A stretch of 64,000 bases of DNA from Trinickia dabaoshanensis. Its GTDB lineage: Bacteria > Pseudomonadota > Gammaproteobacteria > Burkholderiales > Burkholderiaceae. The notes under the pieces are model-generated. The model was given only the letters and a program-made list of their open reading frames with translations, was not told the DNA's origin and ran no database searches. The DNA lies in assembly GCF_002879885.1 (NCBI RefSeq), contig NZ_PNYA01000005.1, positions 1 to 64,000 of the forward strand, read 5' to 3'. Made by a program: the position numbers and the translations under genes. Shown here in pieces: positions 8,275 to 17,725 of the stretch. Position 1 is the first letter of the stretch, and each line of letters begins with the position of its first letter.

Positions 8275-11200
8275 TCGCGCGCATCATTCGCTGGTCCATT
8301 CACAATCGGTTCCTGGTTCTGCTTGCGACGGTGCTCGTCGCGGCATGGGGCGTGTATTCGGTCACCGAGACGCCGCTCGACGCGTTACCCGATCTCTCGG
8401 ACACACAGGTCATCATCAAGGCTTCCTATCCGGGCAAGGCGCCGCAGGTCGTCGAGGACCAGGTCACCTATCCGTTGACCACGACGCTGCTAGGCGTGCC
8501 GGGCGCGAAGACGATCCGGGCGTACTCGTCGTTCGGCGATGCGTTCGTCTACGTGCTGTTCGACGACAAGACCGACCAGTACTGGGCGCGCTCGCGCGTG
8601 CTCGAATACCTGAACCAGGTCCAAAGCCGCTTGCCACGTGGGGCGACCGTGTCGCTCGGGCCTGATGCCACGGGTGTCGGCTGGATCTACGAATACGCGC
8701 TCGTCGATCGCACCGGGCACCACGACTTAGGCCAGCTTCGCGCGCTCAACGACTGGTTCCTGAAGTTCGAGCTCAAGTCGGTGCCGGATGTGTCGGAGGT
8801 CGCGAGCATCGGCGGGATGGTGCGTCAATACCAGGTCGTGCTCGACCCGGACAAGCTGCGCGCCTATGGCATTACGCAGGCCCAGGTCGCCGACGCGATC
8901 CGTCAGGCGAACCGGGCGTCCGGCGGCTCGGTCGTCGAGCTTGCCGAGTCGGAATACATGGTGCGATCGACCGCCTATTTGCGCTCACTCGACGACTTCC
9001 GCCACATCGTGTTGCGCGCGAACGATGCGGGCACCCCGGTGCTGCTCGGCGACGTGGCCACCGTCCGGATCGGCCCGGAAATGCGGCGAGGCATTGCCGA
9101 ACTGAACGGCGAAGGCGAAGTGACCGGTGGCGTCATCGTGATGCGATCCGGCAAGAACGCGCTCAAGACAATCGAGGCAGTCAAGGCAAAACTCGCAGAC
9201 CTCAAACGCTCGCTGCCGGCCGGCGTCGAAATCGTACCGACCTACGACCGCTCCCAGCTCATCAAGCGCGCCGTCGACAACCTGAAGGACAAGCTGGTCG
9301 AGGAGTTCATCGTCGTTGCGATCGTCTGCGCGGTCTTCCTGTTTCATCTGCGCAGCGCATTCGTGGCGATCTTGTCGCTGCCGCTGGGCGTTCTGACCGC
9401 GTTCATCGTCATGCGCTATCAAGGCGTCAATGCGAACCTGATGTCGCTCGGCGGCATCGCGATCGCGATCGGCGCGATGATCGACGCGGCGATCGTGATG
9501 ATCGAGAACGCACACAAGCACCTGGAAGCGTACGAGCACGACAACCCGGATGTGCCGATGACCGCCGCGCTGCGCTGGGAGCTGATCGCGACCTCCGCGG
9601 CGGAAGTCGGTCCGGCGCTGTTCTTCTCGCTGCTCATCATCACGCTGTCCTTCATTCCGGTATTTTCGCTGGAAGGCCAGGAAGGCAAGCTGTTCTCGCC
9701 GCTCGCGTTCACCAAGACGTACACGATCGCCGCCGCCGCTGGTCTGTCCGTCACGCTCGTGCCGGTGCTGATGGGTTATCTGATTCGCGGCCGCATTCCG
9801 CACGAGAACGCCAACCCGATCAATCGCGTGCTGATCCGGCTGTACCGACCGCTGCTCGAGGCGACGCTCAAGCGTCCCTGGTTCGCAATCGGCCTGGCCG
9901 CCGTCGCGCTGGTGTTGACCATGATCCCCGTATCGCGTCTCGGCGGCGAATTCATGCCGCCGCTCGACGAGGGCGACTTGCTGTACATGCCGACCGCACT
10001 GCCGGGCATCTCCGCGGAAAAGGCCGCCGAATTGCTGCAGCAGACGGATCGGCTCATCAAGACGGTGCCGGAAGTGGCGACGGTGTTCGGCAAGTCGGGA
10101 CGCGCCGATACGGCCACCGACCCCGCGCCGCTCGAGATGTTCGAGACGACGATTCAGTTCAAGCCGCGCAGCCAGTGGCGTCCAGGGATGACAATGCGCA
10201 AGCTGATCAACGAACTCGATGCACGCGTCAAGGTGCCGGGCCTGTCGAACGTCTGGGTGCCACCGATTCGCAATCGGCTCGACATGCTCTCGACCGGGAT
10301 CAAGACGCCGGTGGGCATCAAGATCTCCGGTCCCGATCTTCAGCAGATCGACCGCGTTGCCACGCAGGTGGAAGCCGCGGTCCGGCACGTTCCGGGCGTC
10401 ACCTCGGCGCTCGCCGAGCGCCTGAATGGCGGGCACTACATCGACGTCGACATCGACCGGCTCGCTGCGGCCCGCTACGGCCTGTCGGTTGCCGACATCC
10501 AGGACGTGGTTTCGTCCGCGATCGGCGGCGAAAACATCGGCGAGGTCATCGCGGGACGCGAGCGATTCCCGATCAATATCCGTTACCCGCGCGCGTTTCG
10601 CGACTCGCTCGACACGCTGAGGCAACTGCCGATCGTGACGGATCGCGGGGCGCAGATCATGCTCGGCGACGTGGCGAAACTGACGATCGACGACGGCCCG
10701 CCGATGATCCGCAGCGAGAATGCGCGCCTCACGGGCTATGTCTACGTCGACATCCGCAACACGGACCTCGAGACTGCCGTCAAAGCCATGCAGCGTGCCG
10801 TCGCGCAGCAGGTGACGCTGCCGCCTGGCTACTCGATCGCTTGGTCCGGCCAGTTCGAGTATCTGGAGCGCGCGGCGGCCAAGCTGCGCACCGTGATCCC
10901 GGTTACGCTCGTCGTGATTTTCGTGCTGCTGTTCCTGACGTTCAACTCAGCCGCAGATGCGGCGCTGCTGATGTCGACCGTGCCGTTCGCGCTCGTGGGC
11001 GGCTTCTGGTTCATCTGGATATTGGGCCACGCGGTGTCCGTCGCGACGTCGGTCGGGTTCATCGCGCTCGCGGGCGTGGCGGCCGAGTTCGGCGTGGTGA
11101 TGCTCCTGTACCTGAAGGGGGCGCTGAACCGCCGCCTCGACGAAGGCGAGCCGTTCACCGAAGCGACGCTGGTTGCCGCGATTCGCGAAGGGGCCGTGCT

Positions 11201-11477
11201 GCGGGTGCGGCCCAAGGCGATGACGGTCGCGGTCGTGCTGGCCGGGCTCGTGCCGATCATGATCGGCCACGGCGCGGGCTCCGAGGTCATGCAGCGGATT
11301 GCCGCCCCGATGGTGGGTGGCATGGTAACCGCACCGATCCTGTCGATGTTCGTGATCCCCGCCGCGTGGCTGCTGCTGCAACGCCGCCGCGCCGCGCGTG
11401 CCCGGCGCGATGCCGAAGGTTTCGCTGTAGCTGTTGGCACGACCGTGCCGCAAACCCACCCTGGAGAAACTCGATGA
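8271..11477 (+). CDS. cusA: Cu(I)/Ag(I) efflux RND pump CusA (HME family)
   Basis: 1068 residues with the heavy-metal RND pattern: TM1, a large periplasmic loop ([16 protein letters not shown]), a TM2-6 block with the signature [20 protein letters not shown], a second porter loop, and a TM8-12 block ([15 protein letters not shown]). It is the proton-driven inner-membrane pump that collects metal from the periplasm and cytosol and passes it to CusC. The [11 protein letters not shown] form is typical of the CusA/SilA branch rather than Co/Zn/Cd CzcA. ATGA overlaps join it to cusB upstream and cusF downstream, indicating coupled translation. Confidence 0.92.
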   Translation: MIARIIRWSIHNRFLVLLATVLVAAWGVYSVTETPLDALPDLSDTQVIIKASYPGKAPQVVEDQVTYPLTTTLLGVPGAKTIRAYSSFGDAFVYVLFDDKTDQYWARSRVLEYLNQVQSRLPRGATVSLGPDATGVGWIYEYALVDRTGHHDLGQLRALNDWFLKFELKSVPDVSEVASIGGMVRQYQVVLDPDKLRAYGITQAQVADAIRQANRASGGSVVELAESEYMVRSTAYLRSLDDFRHIVLRANDAGTPVLLGDVATVRIGPEMRRGIAELNGEGEVTGGVIVMRSGKNALKTIEAVKAKLADLKRSLPAGVEIVPTYDRSQLIKRAVDNLKDKLVEEFIVVAIVCAVFLFHLRSAFVAILSLPLGVLTAFIVMRYQGVNANLMSLGGIAIAIGAMIDAAIVMIENAHKHLEAYEHDNPDVPMTAALRWELIATSAAEVGPALFFSLLIITLSFIPVFSLEGQEGKLFSPLAFTKTYTIAAAAGLSVTLVPVLMGYLIRGRIPHENANPINRVLIRLYRPLLEATLKRPWFAIGLAAVALVLTMIPVSRLGGEFMPPLDEGDLLYMPTALPGISAEKAAELLQQTDRLIKTVPEVATVFGKSGRADTATDPAPLEMFETTIQFKPRSQWRPGMTMRKLINELDARVKVPGLSNVWVPPIRNRLDMLSTGIKTPVGIKISGPDLQQIDRVATQVEAAVRHVPGVTSALAERLNGGHYIDVDIDRLAAARYGLSVADIQDVVSSAIGGENIGEVIAGRERFPINIRYPRAFRDSLDTLRQLPIVTDRGAQIMLGDVAKLTIDDGPPMIRSENARLTGYVYVDIRNTDLETAVKAMQRAVAQQVTLPPGYSIAWSGQFEYLERAAAKLRTVIPVTLVVIFVLLFLTFNSAADAALLMSTVPFALVGGFWFIWILGHAVSVATSVGFIALAGVAAEFGVVMLLYLKGALNRRLDEGEPFTEATLVAAIREGAVLRVRPKAMTVAVVLAGLVPIMIGHGAGSEVMQRIAAPMVGGMVTAPILSMFVIPAAWLLLQRRRAARARRDAEGFAVAVGTTVPQTHPGETR

Positions 11478-11821
11478 AGCAGTTGATGACCCTGTCCGTT
11501 GCGTGCTGTATGGCCGTTTCCTTGACCGGCGTGGCATTGGCCGGCGAAAGTGGCGCCATGAAGATGCAGACGGGCACGATGGGAGCGCAGGCCAGCACCT
11601 CGGCGCTCACGGATGCCGTGGTCAAGAAGGTGGACACCGCCTCGGGGATGATCACGATCAATCACGGCGAGCTCGCCAACATCGGCATGGCGCCGATGAC
11701 GATGGCCTACAAGGCCAAGGACGCAGGCATGCTCGAGGCGGCCAGGGCAGGTGAGAAGGTCAAGGTACGCGTCGAGAACGTGAACGGCGCGTTGACCATC
11801 GTGGCGCTCGAGAAGCGGTAA
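11474..11821 (+). CDS. cusF: Periplasmic copper/silver chaperone CusF
   Basis: 115 residues: signal peptide to about residue 23, a Met-rich linker ([11 protein letters not shown]), then the small CusF/DUF beta-barrel ending in [33 protein letters not shown] and [12 protein letters not shown]. The H and MxM residues (NHGEL, MAPMTM) match the metal site of CusF. It delivers Cu(I)/Ag(I) to CusB. The start codon overlaps the cusA stop (ATGA), placing it last in the cusCBAF operon. Together with the CusF domain at the end of CusB this gives two chaperone modules. Confidence 0.88.
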   Translation: MKQLMTLSVACCMAVSLTGVALAGESGAMKMQTGTMGAQASTSALTDAVVKKVDTASGMITINHGELANIGMAPMTMAYKAKDAGMLEAARAGEKVKVRVENVNGALTIVALEKR

Positions 11822-12403
11822 CGGGCTTCGTCGCCGTGTCGCCAGGCACGCCGCTGGTGAAACGCATCTCGCGGCGTACCAGGCGAAAGGACCGCCGGAC
11901 GAGGCTCGTCCGGCTACGGTTGCACTTCGGCCTGCGTATAGATGCTGTAAAAGCGCGCCGGGCTGCCGCCGGCATCCACGCTCGCACGCCTTGCCGCAGA
12001 TGGGCGGCGGCGGGCACATGTATGGATTCGGACTGACGATCGGCAGGTGCGAGCTGCCGGCCCCCCGTCTGAAAAGTCAGGGATGGGCGATCCTGCGTAA
12101 CAGCCGGCGTTCCATTGTGTTGCGAATCGTCGCCACGGACACGTCGACAACCACTCATCACCCCGCATCGGGCACCGCCTATTTGCTCCATGTAGGGGGC
12201 GTACGCCGACAGCTGGCGATCACGGCGGATACAGTACTCGTCGGGGCATTTCCCCCGATCGTCAGCAACCCGTCCCCTGTCGACAGCGCGAACCCATCCG
12301 GGCGCGGAATGTACCGCCGCGAGTGGGGGACCCGGTTTGCGGGCCATTCACATTCGATAATGGGCGATTATCCAATCCTAAAAAGCCGCGCTTTGACACC
12401 AGC
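11822..12403. other. No gene identified (582 bases)
   Basis: No open frame here has recognisable homology or convincing codon usage. A minus-strand stretch near 11930-12060 ends ARFYSIYTQAEVQP and may be a decayed C-terminus, but I cannot name it. This is the junction between the cus operon and the KfrA-like gene. Confidence 0.4.
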
Positions 12404-12468
12404 TTGACGGGATCTGTCGATACGTATATACATAGTACGTATTACGGTACGAAATTGTAGGAGCTACC
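12404..12468 (+). promoter_or_regulatory. Promoter and inverted-repeat operator of the KfrA-like gene
   Basis: TTGACG (12404-12409), a 17-base spacer and TATACA (12427-12432) make a good sigma-70 promoter. The inverted repeat ATACGTA (12420-12426) / TACGTAT (from 12436) has a 9-base spacer and overlaps the -10 box. KfrA proteins commonly bind such repeats and repress their own promoter; autoregulation here is inferred. Confidence 0.6.
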
Positions 12469-13500
12469 ATGGTCCGCGCTGGCCTCACCCGCTCAGCCGT
12501 CCAACGCGCCCGCGACGCACTCGTCGCCCAAGGGCAGTACCCGTCGATCGATGCGATACGTATCGCGCTCGGCAACACGGGTTCGAAAACAACGATCCAC
12601 CGCTATCTGAAGGAACTGGAGGAAGAGGAAGGCACGTCGCTCACGCGCGCAGCATCGCTCTCCGACGCCATCCAGGACCTGGTCGCACGGCTTGCGGCCC
12701 GCCTGCACGAGGAAGCGCAGGCGCTCGTCGACCACCAAGCCGCCGCCTTAGCGACGCAGCGCCAGCATGCACAGACCGAGATAGCAAAGCTCACAGCTGA
12801 GCTCGCCACGCTGCAGGCGCAACTCATGGCGGCGGCCACCGCCCTTTCCTGCGAGCAGGACGCGCACGCCGAGACACGCCTGGCGCTGCATCAGCGCGAC
12901 CTGGACGTCGAGCGTCTCACGCAGCAGGTGCGCGACCAGATGGCTCGACACGCCGAGCAGGAGACCTTCCGCCAGTCGCTCGAGGAAAAGCTTGTGCACG
13001 CGCGCAACGCCCTCGATCACTTCCGTACGGCTGCCCGCGAGCAACGTGAACAGGAGGCCCGACGACACGAGCAGCAGGTCCAGCAGCTGCAGGCCGAGCT
13101 TCGGCAGGCGAACCAGATGGCGATCGTCAAGCAGAACGAGATCACGCAGCTGAACAAGGACAACGCGCGGCTCATCGCCGAAGCGGGCGCCACAGTCAGG
13201 CAACTGCGCGAGCAGCAGGCGCTCGGTGAGCGGCAACAGACGGCGCTCGCCCAGGCTCAGGTCGACGTCGCACGCGGCGAGGCCGAGCGCGAGGCGCTAC
13301 GTACGACGCTCGACAGCCAGGCCGAGGAGTTCGCACGCACGCGCGAGGCGCACGCGTCGTTGACAGCCGAGCGTACGCACTTTGCGGCGCAACTCGACGC
13401 CCAACAGCTACTGCTCAGCGAGTACCGGACGCGCCTGGGGATTGAGGGCGCACCGGCGACAAACCGCCAGATTTCGCACGAAAAGGACACGCCGTCTTGA
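12469..13500 (+). CDS. KfrA-type DNA-binding coiled-coil protein (possible orphan TnpT-like)
   Basis: 343 residues. About 1-60 form the KfrA N-terminal DNA-binding domain (VQRARDALVAQGQYPSIDAI, GSKTTIHRYLKELE). Residues about 65-320 are an almost uninterrupted alanine/glutamine/arginine/glutamate coiled coil. Plasmid KfrA proteins are autorepressors that help plasmid segregation. The same architecture is found in the tnpT-like gene at 48620. No tyrosine recombinase gene faces it, so if it came from a Tn4651-type resolution unit it has lost its partner. ATG at 12469 follows GTAGGAGCTACC, a strong ribosome site. Confidence 0.72.
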   Translation: MVRAGLTRSAVQRARDALVAQGQYPSIDAIRIALGNTGSKTTIHRYLKELEEEEGTSLTRAASLSDAIQDLVARLAARLHEEAQALVDHQAAALATQRQHAQTEIAKLTAELATLQAQLMAAATALSCEQDAHAETRLALHQRDLDVERLTQQVRDQMARHAEQETFRQSLEEKLVHARNALDHFRTAAREQREQEARRHEQQVQQLQAELRQANQMAIVKQNEITQLNKDNARLIAEAGATVRQLREQQALGERQQTALAQAQVDVARGEAEREALRTTLDSQAEEFARTREAHASLTAERTHFAAQLDAQQLLLSEYRTRLGIEGAPATNRQISHEKDTPS

Positions 13501-13571
13501 AATCGCGCGATCCGTAAGTGATTGATCTGGCGCGTGATTTCAAACGAAACCGCCAGATTTTGCACAAAAAG
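13461..13571. repeat. Two 25-bp direct repeats around the end of the KfrA-like gene
   Basis: AAACCGCCAGATTT followed by GCACRAAAAG occurs at 13461-13485, inside the last codons, and at 13547-13571, with 23/25 matches and 86-bp spacing. The downstream copy supplies the right arm of the hairpin described separately. The pair could be a duplication scar or part of a recombination site. Confidence 0.5.
13525..13561 (+). terminator. Possible rho-independent terminator after the KfrA-like gene
   Basis: ATCTGGCG (13525-13532) and CGCCAGAT (13551-13558) pair perfectly over 8 bp with an 18-base loop, followed by a short T run. The loop is long, so this is a weak terminator or a recombination half-site pair. 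Confidence 0.4.
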
Positions 13572-13669
13572 TACGATTACCCCGTCAACTGCTCATAGGT
13601 AAAGGTGAAATGCGTGAGTATCGTTTTATTTTTTGAAAAATTGCTGCTGGGGCGACGCTCAAAATTGGA

Positions 13670-14083
13670 TCATCTGCTGCTTTCCTGCAGCGACGCGATC
13701 ATCGGGCACGACACGTGCCCGTCCCGGGCATGACAGGCGCAGACCAATTGCGCCAGAACCGACTCCATCCGCGCGAGATCGGCGAGTTTCGCCCGGATGT
13801 CGTCGAGCTTGTGCTCGGCGAGGCGGCTTGCTTCCATGCAATGGGTGCCGTCCTCGAGCCGGAGCAATTCGCCCACTTCGTCGAGGCTGAAGCCGAGCCG
13901 CTGCGCGGATTTCACGAACCGGACCCGCGCGACGTCAGCCGCGCCGTAGCGCCGGATTCCGCCATATGGTTTGTGTGGCTCCGACAGCAACCCCTTGCGC
14001 TGGTAGAAGCGGATCGTCTCCACGCCGACATCGGCCGCCGTCGCGAGCGCGCCGATCGTCAAATTGACGGTTGTGTTTTCCAT
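13670..14083 (-). CDS. merR: Mercury-responsive regulator MerR
   Basis: 137 residues, close to the 144 of classical MerR. The N-terminal winged helix reads [24 protein letters not shown] and PYGGIRRYG. The dimerisation helix is followed by the metal loop [11 protein letters not shown]. The three Hg(II)-binding cysteines are present (HCMEAS in the middle helix, then C-A-C-H and SCP). It is divergent from merT and separated by the mer operator. It should repress, and with Hg(II) activate, the merTP promoter. Confidence 0.92.
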   Translation of the reverse strand: MENTTVNLTIGALATAADVGVETIRFYQRKGLLSEPHKPYGGIRRYGAADVARVRFVKSAQRLGFSLDEVGELLRLEDGTHCMEASRLAEHKLDDIRAKLADLARMESVLAQLVCACHARDGHVSCPMIASLQESSR

Positions 14084-14088
14084 ACCAC

Positions 14089-14119
14089 TTTACTCCGTAC
14101 ATAAGTACGGAAGTAACGT
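14089..14119 (+). promoter_or_regulatory. mer operator/promoter
   Basis: -35 TTTACT (14089-14094), a 19-base spacer and -10 TAACGT (14114-14119), with the dyad CCGTAC/GTACGG inside the spacer. The 19-base spacing is diagnostic of promoters that MerR untwists. It closely follows the classical mer operator. Confidence 0.88.
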
Positions 14120-14156
14120 TACACCATCAGAAGTCAAACCGGAAAGGAGCAATCGC

Positions 14157-14507
14157 ATGCCTGAGTCCCCGAATGGCCGCGGCCCGCTGGCAGCCGGCGG
14201 GGTGGCGGCCATCCTCGCGTCGACCTGCTGCCTGGGTCCGCTGGTGCTGGTGGCACTGGGTTTTTCGGGGGCGTGGATCGGCAACCTGACGGCGCTGGAG
14301 CCGTATCGTCCGCTGTTCATCGGGGCGGCGCTGCTCGCACTGTTTTTCGCCGGGCGCCGGATCTTTCGCGCACCGCGAGTCTGCCAGCGGGGCGAGGCAT
14401 GCGCCGTATTGCGCGTGAGGCTGACGTACAAGGTGCTCTTCTGGATCGTGTTCGCACTAGTGGTCGTTGCCGTGGCCTTCCCGTACGTGCTGCCACTGTT
14501 CTATTGA
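14157..14507 (+). CDS. merT: Mercuric ion transporter MerT
   Basis: 116 residues with three membrane helices. The first carries the paired cysteines STCCLGP (C24, C25) that accept Hg(II) from MerP; a cytoplasmic loop holds the second pair (VCQRGEAC). The ATG at 14157 follows GGAAAGGAG. It imports Hg(II) for reduction by MerA, but no merA lies in this window, so import here would have to feed a reductase elsewhere. Confidence 0.92.
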   Translation: MPESPNGRGPLAAGGVAAILASTCCLGPLVLVALGFSGAWIGNLTALEPYRPLFIGAALLALFFAGRRIFRAPRVCQRGEACAVLRVRLTYKVLFWIVFALVVVAVAFPYVLPLFY

Positions 14508-14527
14508 AAGATTGACCGGAGCCTGTG

Positions 14528-14806
14528 ATGCAAAAAATCGTGCTCGTCGCCGTGGTGGGCATGTTCGTCAATACGATGACCTGGGCCGCGACGAAAACGG
14601 TCACGCTGTCCGTGCCGGGCATGACGTGCGCGGCGTGCCCGATAACCGTCAAGACCGCGCTAACCCGGGTTGCCGGCGTCGGCAAGGTAGACGTGGTGTT
14701 CGAGAAGCGCGAGGCGCGAGTTACGTTTGACGACGCGCGCACCAGTGTTTCGGCGCTGACGAAGGCAACGGCGGATGCGGGCTATCCATCAAGCGTCAGG
14801 CAATGA
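14528..14806 (+). CDS. merP: Periplasmic mercury-binding protein MerP
   Basis: 92 residues: signal peptide to about residue 21, then a ferredoxin-like HMA domain with GMTCAACPITVK (C34, C37). It scavenges Hg(II) in the periplasm and hands it to MerT. The start at 14528 is preceded by CCGGAGCCTGTG; a GTG one codon earlier is possible. It is 20 bases after merT and in the same operon. Confidence 0.92.
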   Translation: MQKIVLVAVVGMFVNTMTWAATKTVTLSVPGMTCAACPITVKTALTRVAGVGKVDVVFEKREARVTFDDARTSVSALTKATADAGYPSSVRQ

Positions 14807-14816
14807 GAGAACCGTG

Positions 14817-15026
14817 ATGACCACCATATTCGAATCGGTGCTGACCTGCCCGCATTGCGGATTCACTCAGCGCGAGGTGATGCCGACGGACACCTGTCAG
14901 TTCTTTTACGCATGCCCGGGTTGTCATGCACTGTTGCGTCCGAAGCAGGGGGACTGTTGTGTGTTTTGTTCATTTGGATCGGTGCCTTGCCCGTCGATTC
15001 AACAGCAGCGGTGCTGTCCGCCGTAA
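14817..15026 (+). CDS. GDCCVxCSYG-family small cysteine-rich protein
   Basis: 69 residues with eleven cysteines: CPHCGF, the CxxC-type ACPGCHALL, and the family signature GDCCVFCSFGSVPCPSIQ near the C-terminus, ending QRCCPP. This family is found beside mer and other metal operons and is presumed to bind soft metals, although its role is not established. It starts 10 bases after merP and is the last recognised gene of this mer operon. The early CPHCG/CPGCH pairs suggest a zinc-ribbon-like N-terminus. Confidence 0.8.
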   Translation: MTTIFESVLTCPHCGFTQREVMPTDTCQFFYACPGCHALLRPKQGDCCVFCSFGSVPCPSIQQQRCCPP

Positions 15027-15108
15027 TGCGTTGACTTGCCGGCCGGAGGACCACTGCACGTTCCGATACGCGGGTTGTGCCACCAGGCATTTGCGATTTG
15101 CTGCCGGA

Positions 15109-15594
15109 TCACCGTTCGTCCTGCGGTGATGAGCACGGACAGCGACGGCCTAGCCAATGATCCACCGACAGTACGCCCGCGCCACGGCACAGCAGCACGA
15201 GCAGCATCGCGGCCCACTGGATATGCGTCGGCCATGCCAGCGGATAGACGAAAATCTCGATCATGGACGTCATCCCGAGCAGCACGAATGCCGCCAGCCG
15301 CGTGCCCAATCCAAGCACGAGCAAGACGGGCATGCTCAACTCGATCGACACGGCCAGGTAGGCCGCAATCTCGGGGGGCACCACGGGCAACCTGTATTCG
15401 TCGCGAAACAGCTCGAGCGCAACGTTCCAGTCCGCCAGCTTGGCCATCGCCGAATTCCAGAAGATCGTCGCGACCGCGAGCCTGAGCGGAATCGCGAGTA
15501 GCCAATACGGCACCTGCTCGAGCCACTGCACGACGCGCAACAGGCGGGTGAGCACGGATGACGCGTGGAAGTCCGTTCGAGTCAGGTGACGCAT
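15109..15594 (-). CDS. bufD: DoxX-family membrane protein of the bufferin operon
   Basis: 161 residues with four predicted membrane helices (IPLRLAVATIFWNSAMAKL, AYLAVSIELSMPVLLVLGLG, LAAFVLLGMTSMIEIFVYPLAW, IQWAAMLLVLLCRGAGVL), the DoxX layout. Its start overlaps the end of the DUF2063 gene by 13 bases. DoxX genes are standard members of bufferin clusters, where a redox or respiratory-chain link has been suggested. Its gene ends the operon. Confidence 0.75.
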   Translation of the reverse strand: MRHLTRTDFHASSVLTRLLRVVQWLEQVPYWLLAIPLRLAVATIFWNSAMAKLADWNVALELFRDEYRLPVVPPEIAAYLAVSIELSMPVLLVLGLGTRLAAFVLLGMTSMIEIFVYPLAWPTHIQWAAMLLVLLCRGAGVLSVDHWLGRRCPCSSPQDER

Positions 15595-16400
15595 GACGAT
15601 GATCCTCCGTGATACGGCCGGTCATCTGATGCCGGCACTGCGTCGGCAAAGCATCCGCGCGCGAGCAGCATGGCCACGAGTGCGTAGCCATCCGCGTGCG
15701 TCGCGTGAAACAGCGCGTCGCGAACCGGTTCGCCGGCGAACAGCGCGGTCGCGATGCGGTACTCGCCGTTGCCCAGGCGGATCATGTCAACCCCTTCGGT
15801 TACGCGCTGCACGAGCAGATGCACCGGTCCGTCGTCCAGCCGGATTACCTGCATCCCTGGCGTGTCCTGCTCGAGCACCGCACGCCAGATTGTGTCGGCC
15901 GGAAAGTCACACCGCACCAAACGTGCCGCCGGATGGGGTCGCAGACGCAGTGCGCCGAGCGCGCCGTCATCGAGCGAGGCGAGACCTGTAAGGTCAAGTG
16001 CCGGAAAGGCCGGCGCATGCAGCACGACATTCACCTGCCATTCGAGGTGCGCGACGTCGGCCAGGTAAGGGATCGATGCGAGGTCCGAAAGCTGTGCGAG
16101 AAACGTGGGAAACGCCGCGCCGTATTCCTCCAGCCAGGCGCTTCGCGGCGATGACACATCGACGAAGCGCCGGGCCGCACCCTCGAAGCATTCCGCGCCG
16201 ACCAGACGCTGCACCGCCGGAAACGCGAGACGGAGCGCGTTGACGAGGACGCTCGTCGCCGTGTTGCGATAGATCGACAGGCGCGCACCCGGTGCCAACC
16301 CGTCGGGTTCGATCCAGGCCGCCGCGTCATCTGCGGCGCCGCCCAGGCCCCGTCGAACGGCTAGTTGCAGCTCAGCGAGCGTTGGCGAGCGCGGGTTCAT
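15582..16400 (-). CDS. bufC: HvfC/BufC-type DUF2063 protein, partner of the MNIO enzyme
   Basis: 272 residues starting at the ATG at 16400 (the longer frame to 16439 lies inside bufB). The N-terminal DUF2063 region reads LAELQLAVRRGL, LSIYRNTATSVLVNALRLAFP and FVDVSSPRSAWLEEYG. The C-terminus has the winged-helix-like half seen in these partners. It binds the precursor peptide and presents it to BufB. A 29-base overlap with bufB suggests tight coupling. Confidence 0.82.
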   Translation of the reverse strand: MNPRSPTLAELQLAVRRGLGGAADDAAAWIEPDGLAPGARLSIYRNTATSVLVNALRLAFPAVQRLVGAECFEGAARRFVDVSSPRSAWLEEYGAAFPTFLAQLSDLASIPYLADVAHLEWQVNVVLHAPAFPALDLTGLASLDDGALGALRLRPHPAARLVRCDFPADTIWRAVLEQDTPGMQVIRLDDGPVHLLVQRVTEGVDMIRLGNGEYRIATALFAGEPVRDALFHATHADGYALVAMLLARGCFADAVPASDDRPYHGGSSSCVT

Positions 16401-17262
16401 GTCGAGTCGCCTCCAACATCGATTCGGCGATCGCCGCATCGTGCATCAAGGTTTCCAGCGGCGGGACGTCGGTATCCCATTCGATCAGCGTCGGCACTGC
16501 TCCGAAACGGCGCAGCGCGTCGCGGTACAGAGACCAAACTTCGAAAGCGACGCGCGAACCGTGATCGTCGATGCGCAGCGTTCGGCCGTTCTCCAACTGT
16601 CGGACACTGTGGCCGGCCAGATGAATCTCGCCGATCGCGCCCGGCGGTAGCGCGGCAAGATAGGTCTGCGGATCCCAGCCGTGATTGCATGCGCTGACGT
16701 AGACGTTGTTGACATCACAAAGTAGACCGCAGCCCGTGCGTCGCGCGATTTCGGCCAGAAACTCCCATTCGGGAATCGTCGAATGGACGTAGCGCAGGTA
16801 GGTGGACGGGTTCTCCACCAGGATCCACCGGCCGAGCGCGGTCTGGACCTGGTCGACGTGCCGGCATACCACGTCCAGCGCCTCTTCGGTCAACGGCAAC
16901 GGCAGCAGATCAGCCAGATAGGTGCCGCCAATCGCACTCCACGACAAATGCTCGGAAACCAGAGCGGGCTCGAAACGCTGCACCGCGGTCCGCACGCGGG
17001 CCAGATGCATGGCGTCCAGCCCGTCCGCGCTGCCGAGGGACAGACCCACGCCATGCAGCGCGAGCGGGTAGTCGCGACGAATGGCGTCCAGACATTGCGA
17101 CGCCGCTCCGCCTCCCATGTAGTTCTCCGTGTGCACCTCGAACCATGCGACAAGCGGGCGTTGGTCGAGCACCGCCTGATGGTGCCGAAAGCGCAGCCCG
17201 ACGCCCGCCCGGGCCGGAACCTCGCGCGGCGTCGCGCAGTGCGATGGCGCGGACACGTTCAT
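16372..17262 (-). CDS. bufB: BufB/HvfB DUF692 multinuclear non-heme iron oxidase (MNIO)
   Basis: 296 residues from the ATG at 17262. TIM-barrel DUF692 motifs are present: FEVHTENYMGGG, LHGVGLSLGS, SEHLSW, LVENPSTYLRY, CDVNNVYVSACNHGWDP, GEIHLAGH and a final DTDVPP. The His, Glu, Asp and Asn residues in these blocks bind the iron cluster. In bufferin systems this enzyme converts cysteines of the precursor into thiooxazole groups that chelate copper. It starts 13 bases after the precursor gene. Confidence 0.88.
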   Translation of the reverse strand: MNVSAPSHCATPREVPARAGVGLRFRHHQAVLDQRPLVAWFEVHTENYMGGGAASQCLDAIRRDYPLALHGVGLSLGSADGLDAMHLARVRTAVQRFEPALVSEHLSWSAIGGTYLADLLPLPLTEEALDVVCRHVDQVQTALGRWILVENPSTYLRYVHSTIPEWEFLAEIARRTGCGLLCDVNNVYVSACNHGWDPQTYLAALPPGAIGEIHLAGHSVRQLENGRTLRIDDHGSRVAFEVWSLYRDALRRFGAVPTLIEWDTDVPPLETLMHDAAIAESMLEATRHEPALANAR

Positions 17263-17275
17263 GGCGAGAGAGCCT

Positions 17276-17596
17276 TCAACTGGCCTTGAGCTTGCCGCCC
17301 GCGATCTTGCCGCAGTCGCCGGCCGGCAGCAGCACGAAGGACTTCGTGTCACGGGCCTGCGTCGCTTGGCCGGCGCACGAATGTGCTCCCTCGGCGCAGT
17401 CGTTCTTGGCCACGGCGTTCACGCCGTAGCATTTTTCGAGATGATTTTGTGCCATCCTCGCCATGTTGTCCTTGACGACCTGCGGCATATTGCTCATTTC
17501 CTTCATGCCCTGTGCTTGTCCCGGGACGGCTTGCATGGCAAGCGCGAGCCCGACGGCGGCGGACAGGGAGGAAATGGCCGAAACGGATTTGTTCAT
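17276..17596 (-). CDS. bufA: Bufferin precursor (DUF2282), copper-chelating RiPP
   Basis: 106 residues: a signal peptide with hydrophobic core and cleavage near PGQAQ (residue 29), then a DUF2282 core with four conserved cysteines (C56 in EKCYGV, C67 in KNDCAEG, C74 in HSCAG, C95 in PAGDCGKI). Bufferins of this class are exported, modified on cysteine by MNIO enzymes, and sequester excess copper in the periplasm. It is the first gene of the minus-strand bufABCD operon and is divergent from the ECF sigma gene with 129 bases between them. Confidence 0.88.
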   Translation of the reverse strand: MNKSVSAISSLSAAVGLALAMQAVPGQAQGMKEMSNMPQVVKDNMARMAQNHLEKCYGVNAVAKNDCAEGAHSCAGQATQARDTKSFVLLPAGDCGKIAGGKLKAS

Positions 17597-17725
17597 GGTG
17601 TCTTCTCCTGCGGTGGGGATCGCCGGTGCGCGACCTTGTCAGAAAATTCGCTCCGTTTCGACTAAAGGTTACGCAATGCGCTGGAATTTTTTCTGCACAC
17701 GACCTCGCGGCGGGATCGATCGGAT

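Noticed and set aside
8985-10625. Long open frame on the minus strand (546 codons) opposite cusA
   Set aside because: It mirrors the GC-rich third positions of cusA and has no motif; the plus-strand RND pump is certain.
10175-11821. Long plus-strand frame (548 codons) overlapping cusA in another phase and ending in cusF
   Set aside because: Only the last part is cusF with its own start; the rest is a frame shadow rich in Arg, Gly and Pro.
14817-15108. Search for merA or merD after merP
   Set aside because: Only the short cysteine-rich gene is present; the next gene is the oppositely oriented DoxX gene.
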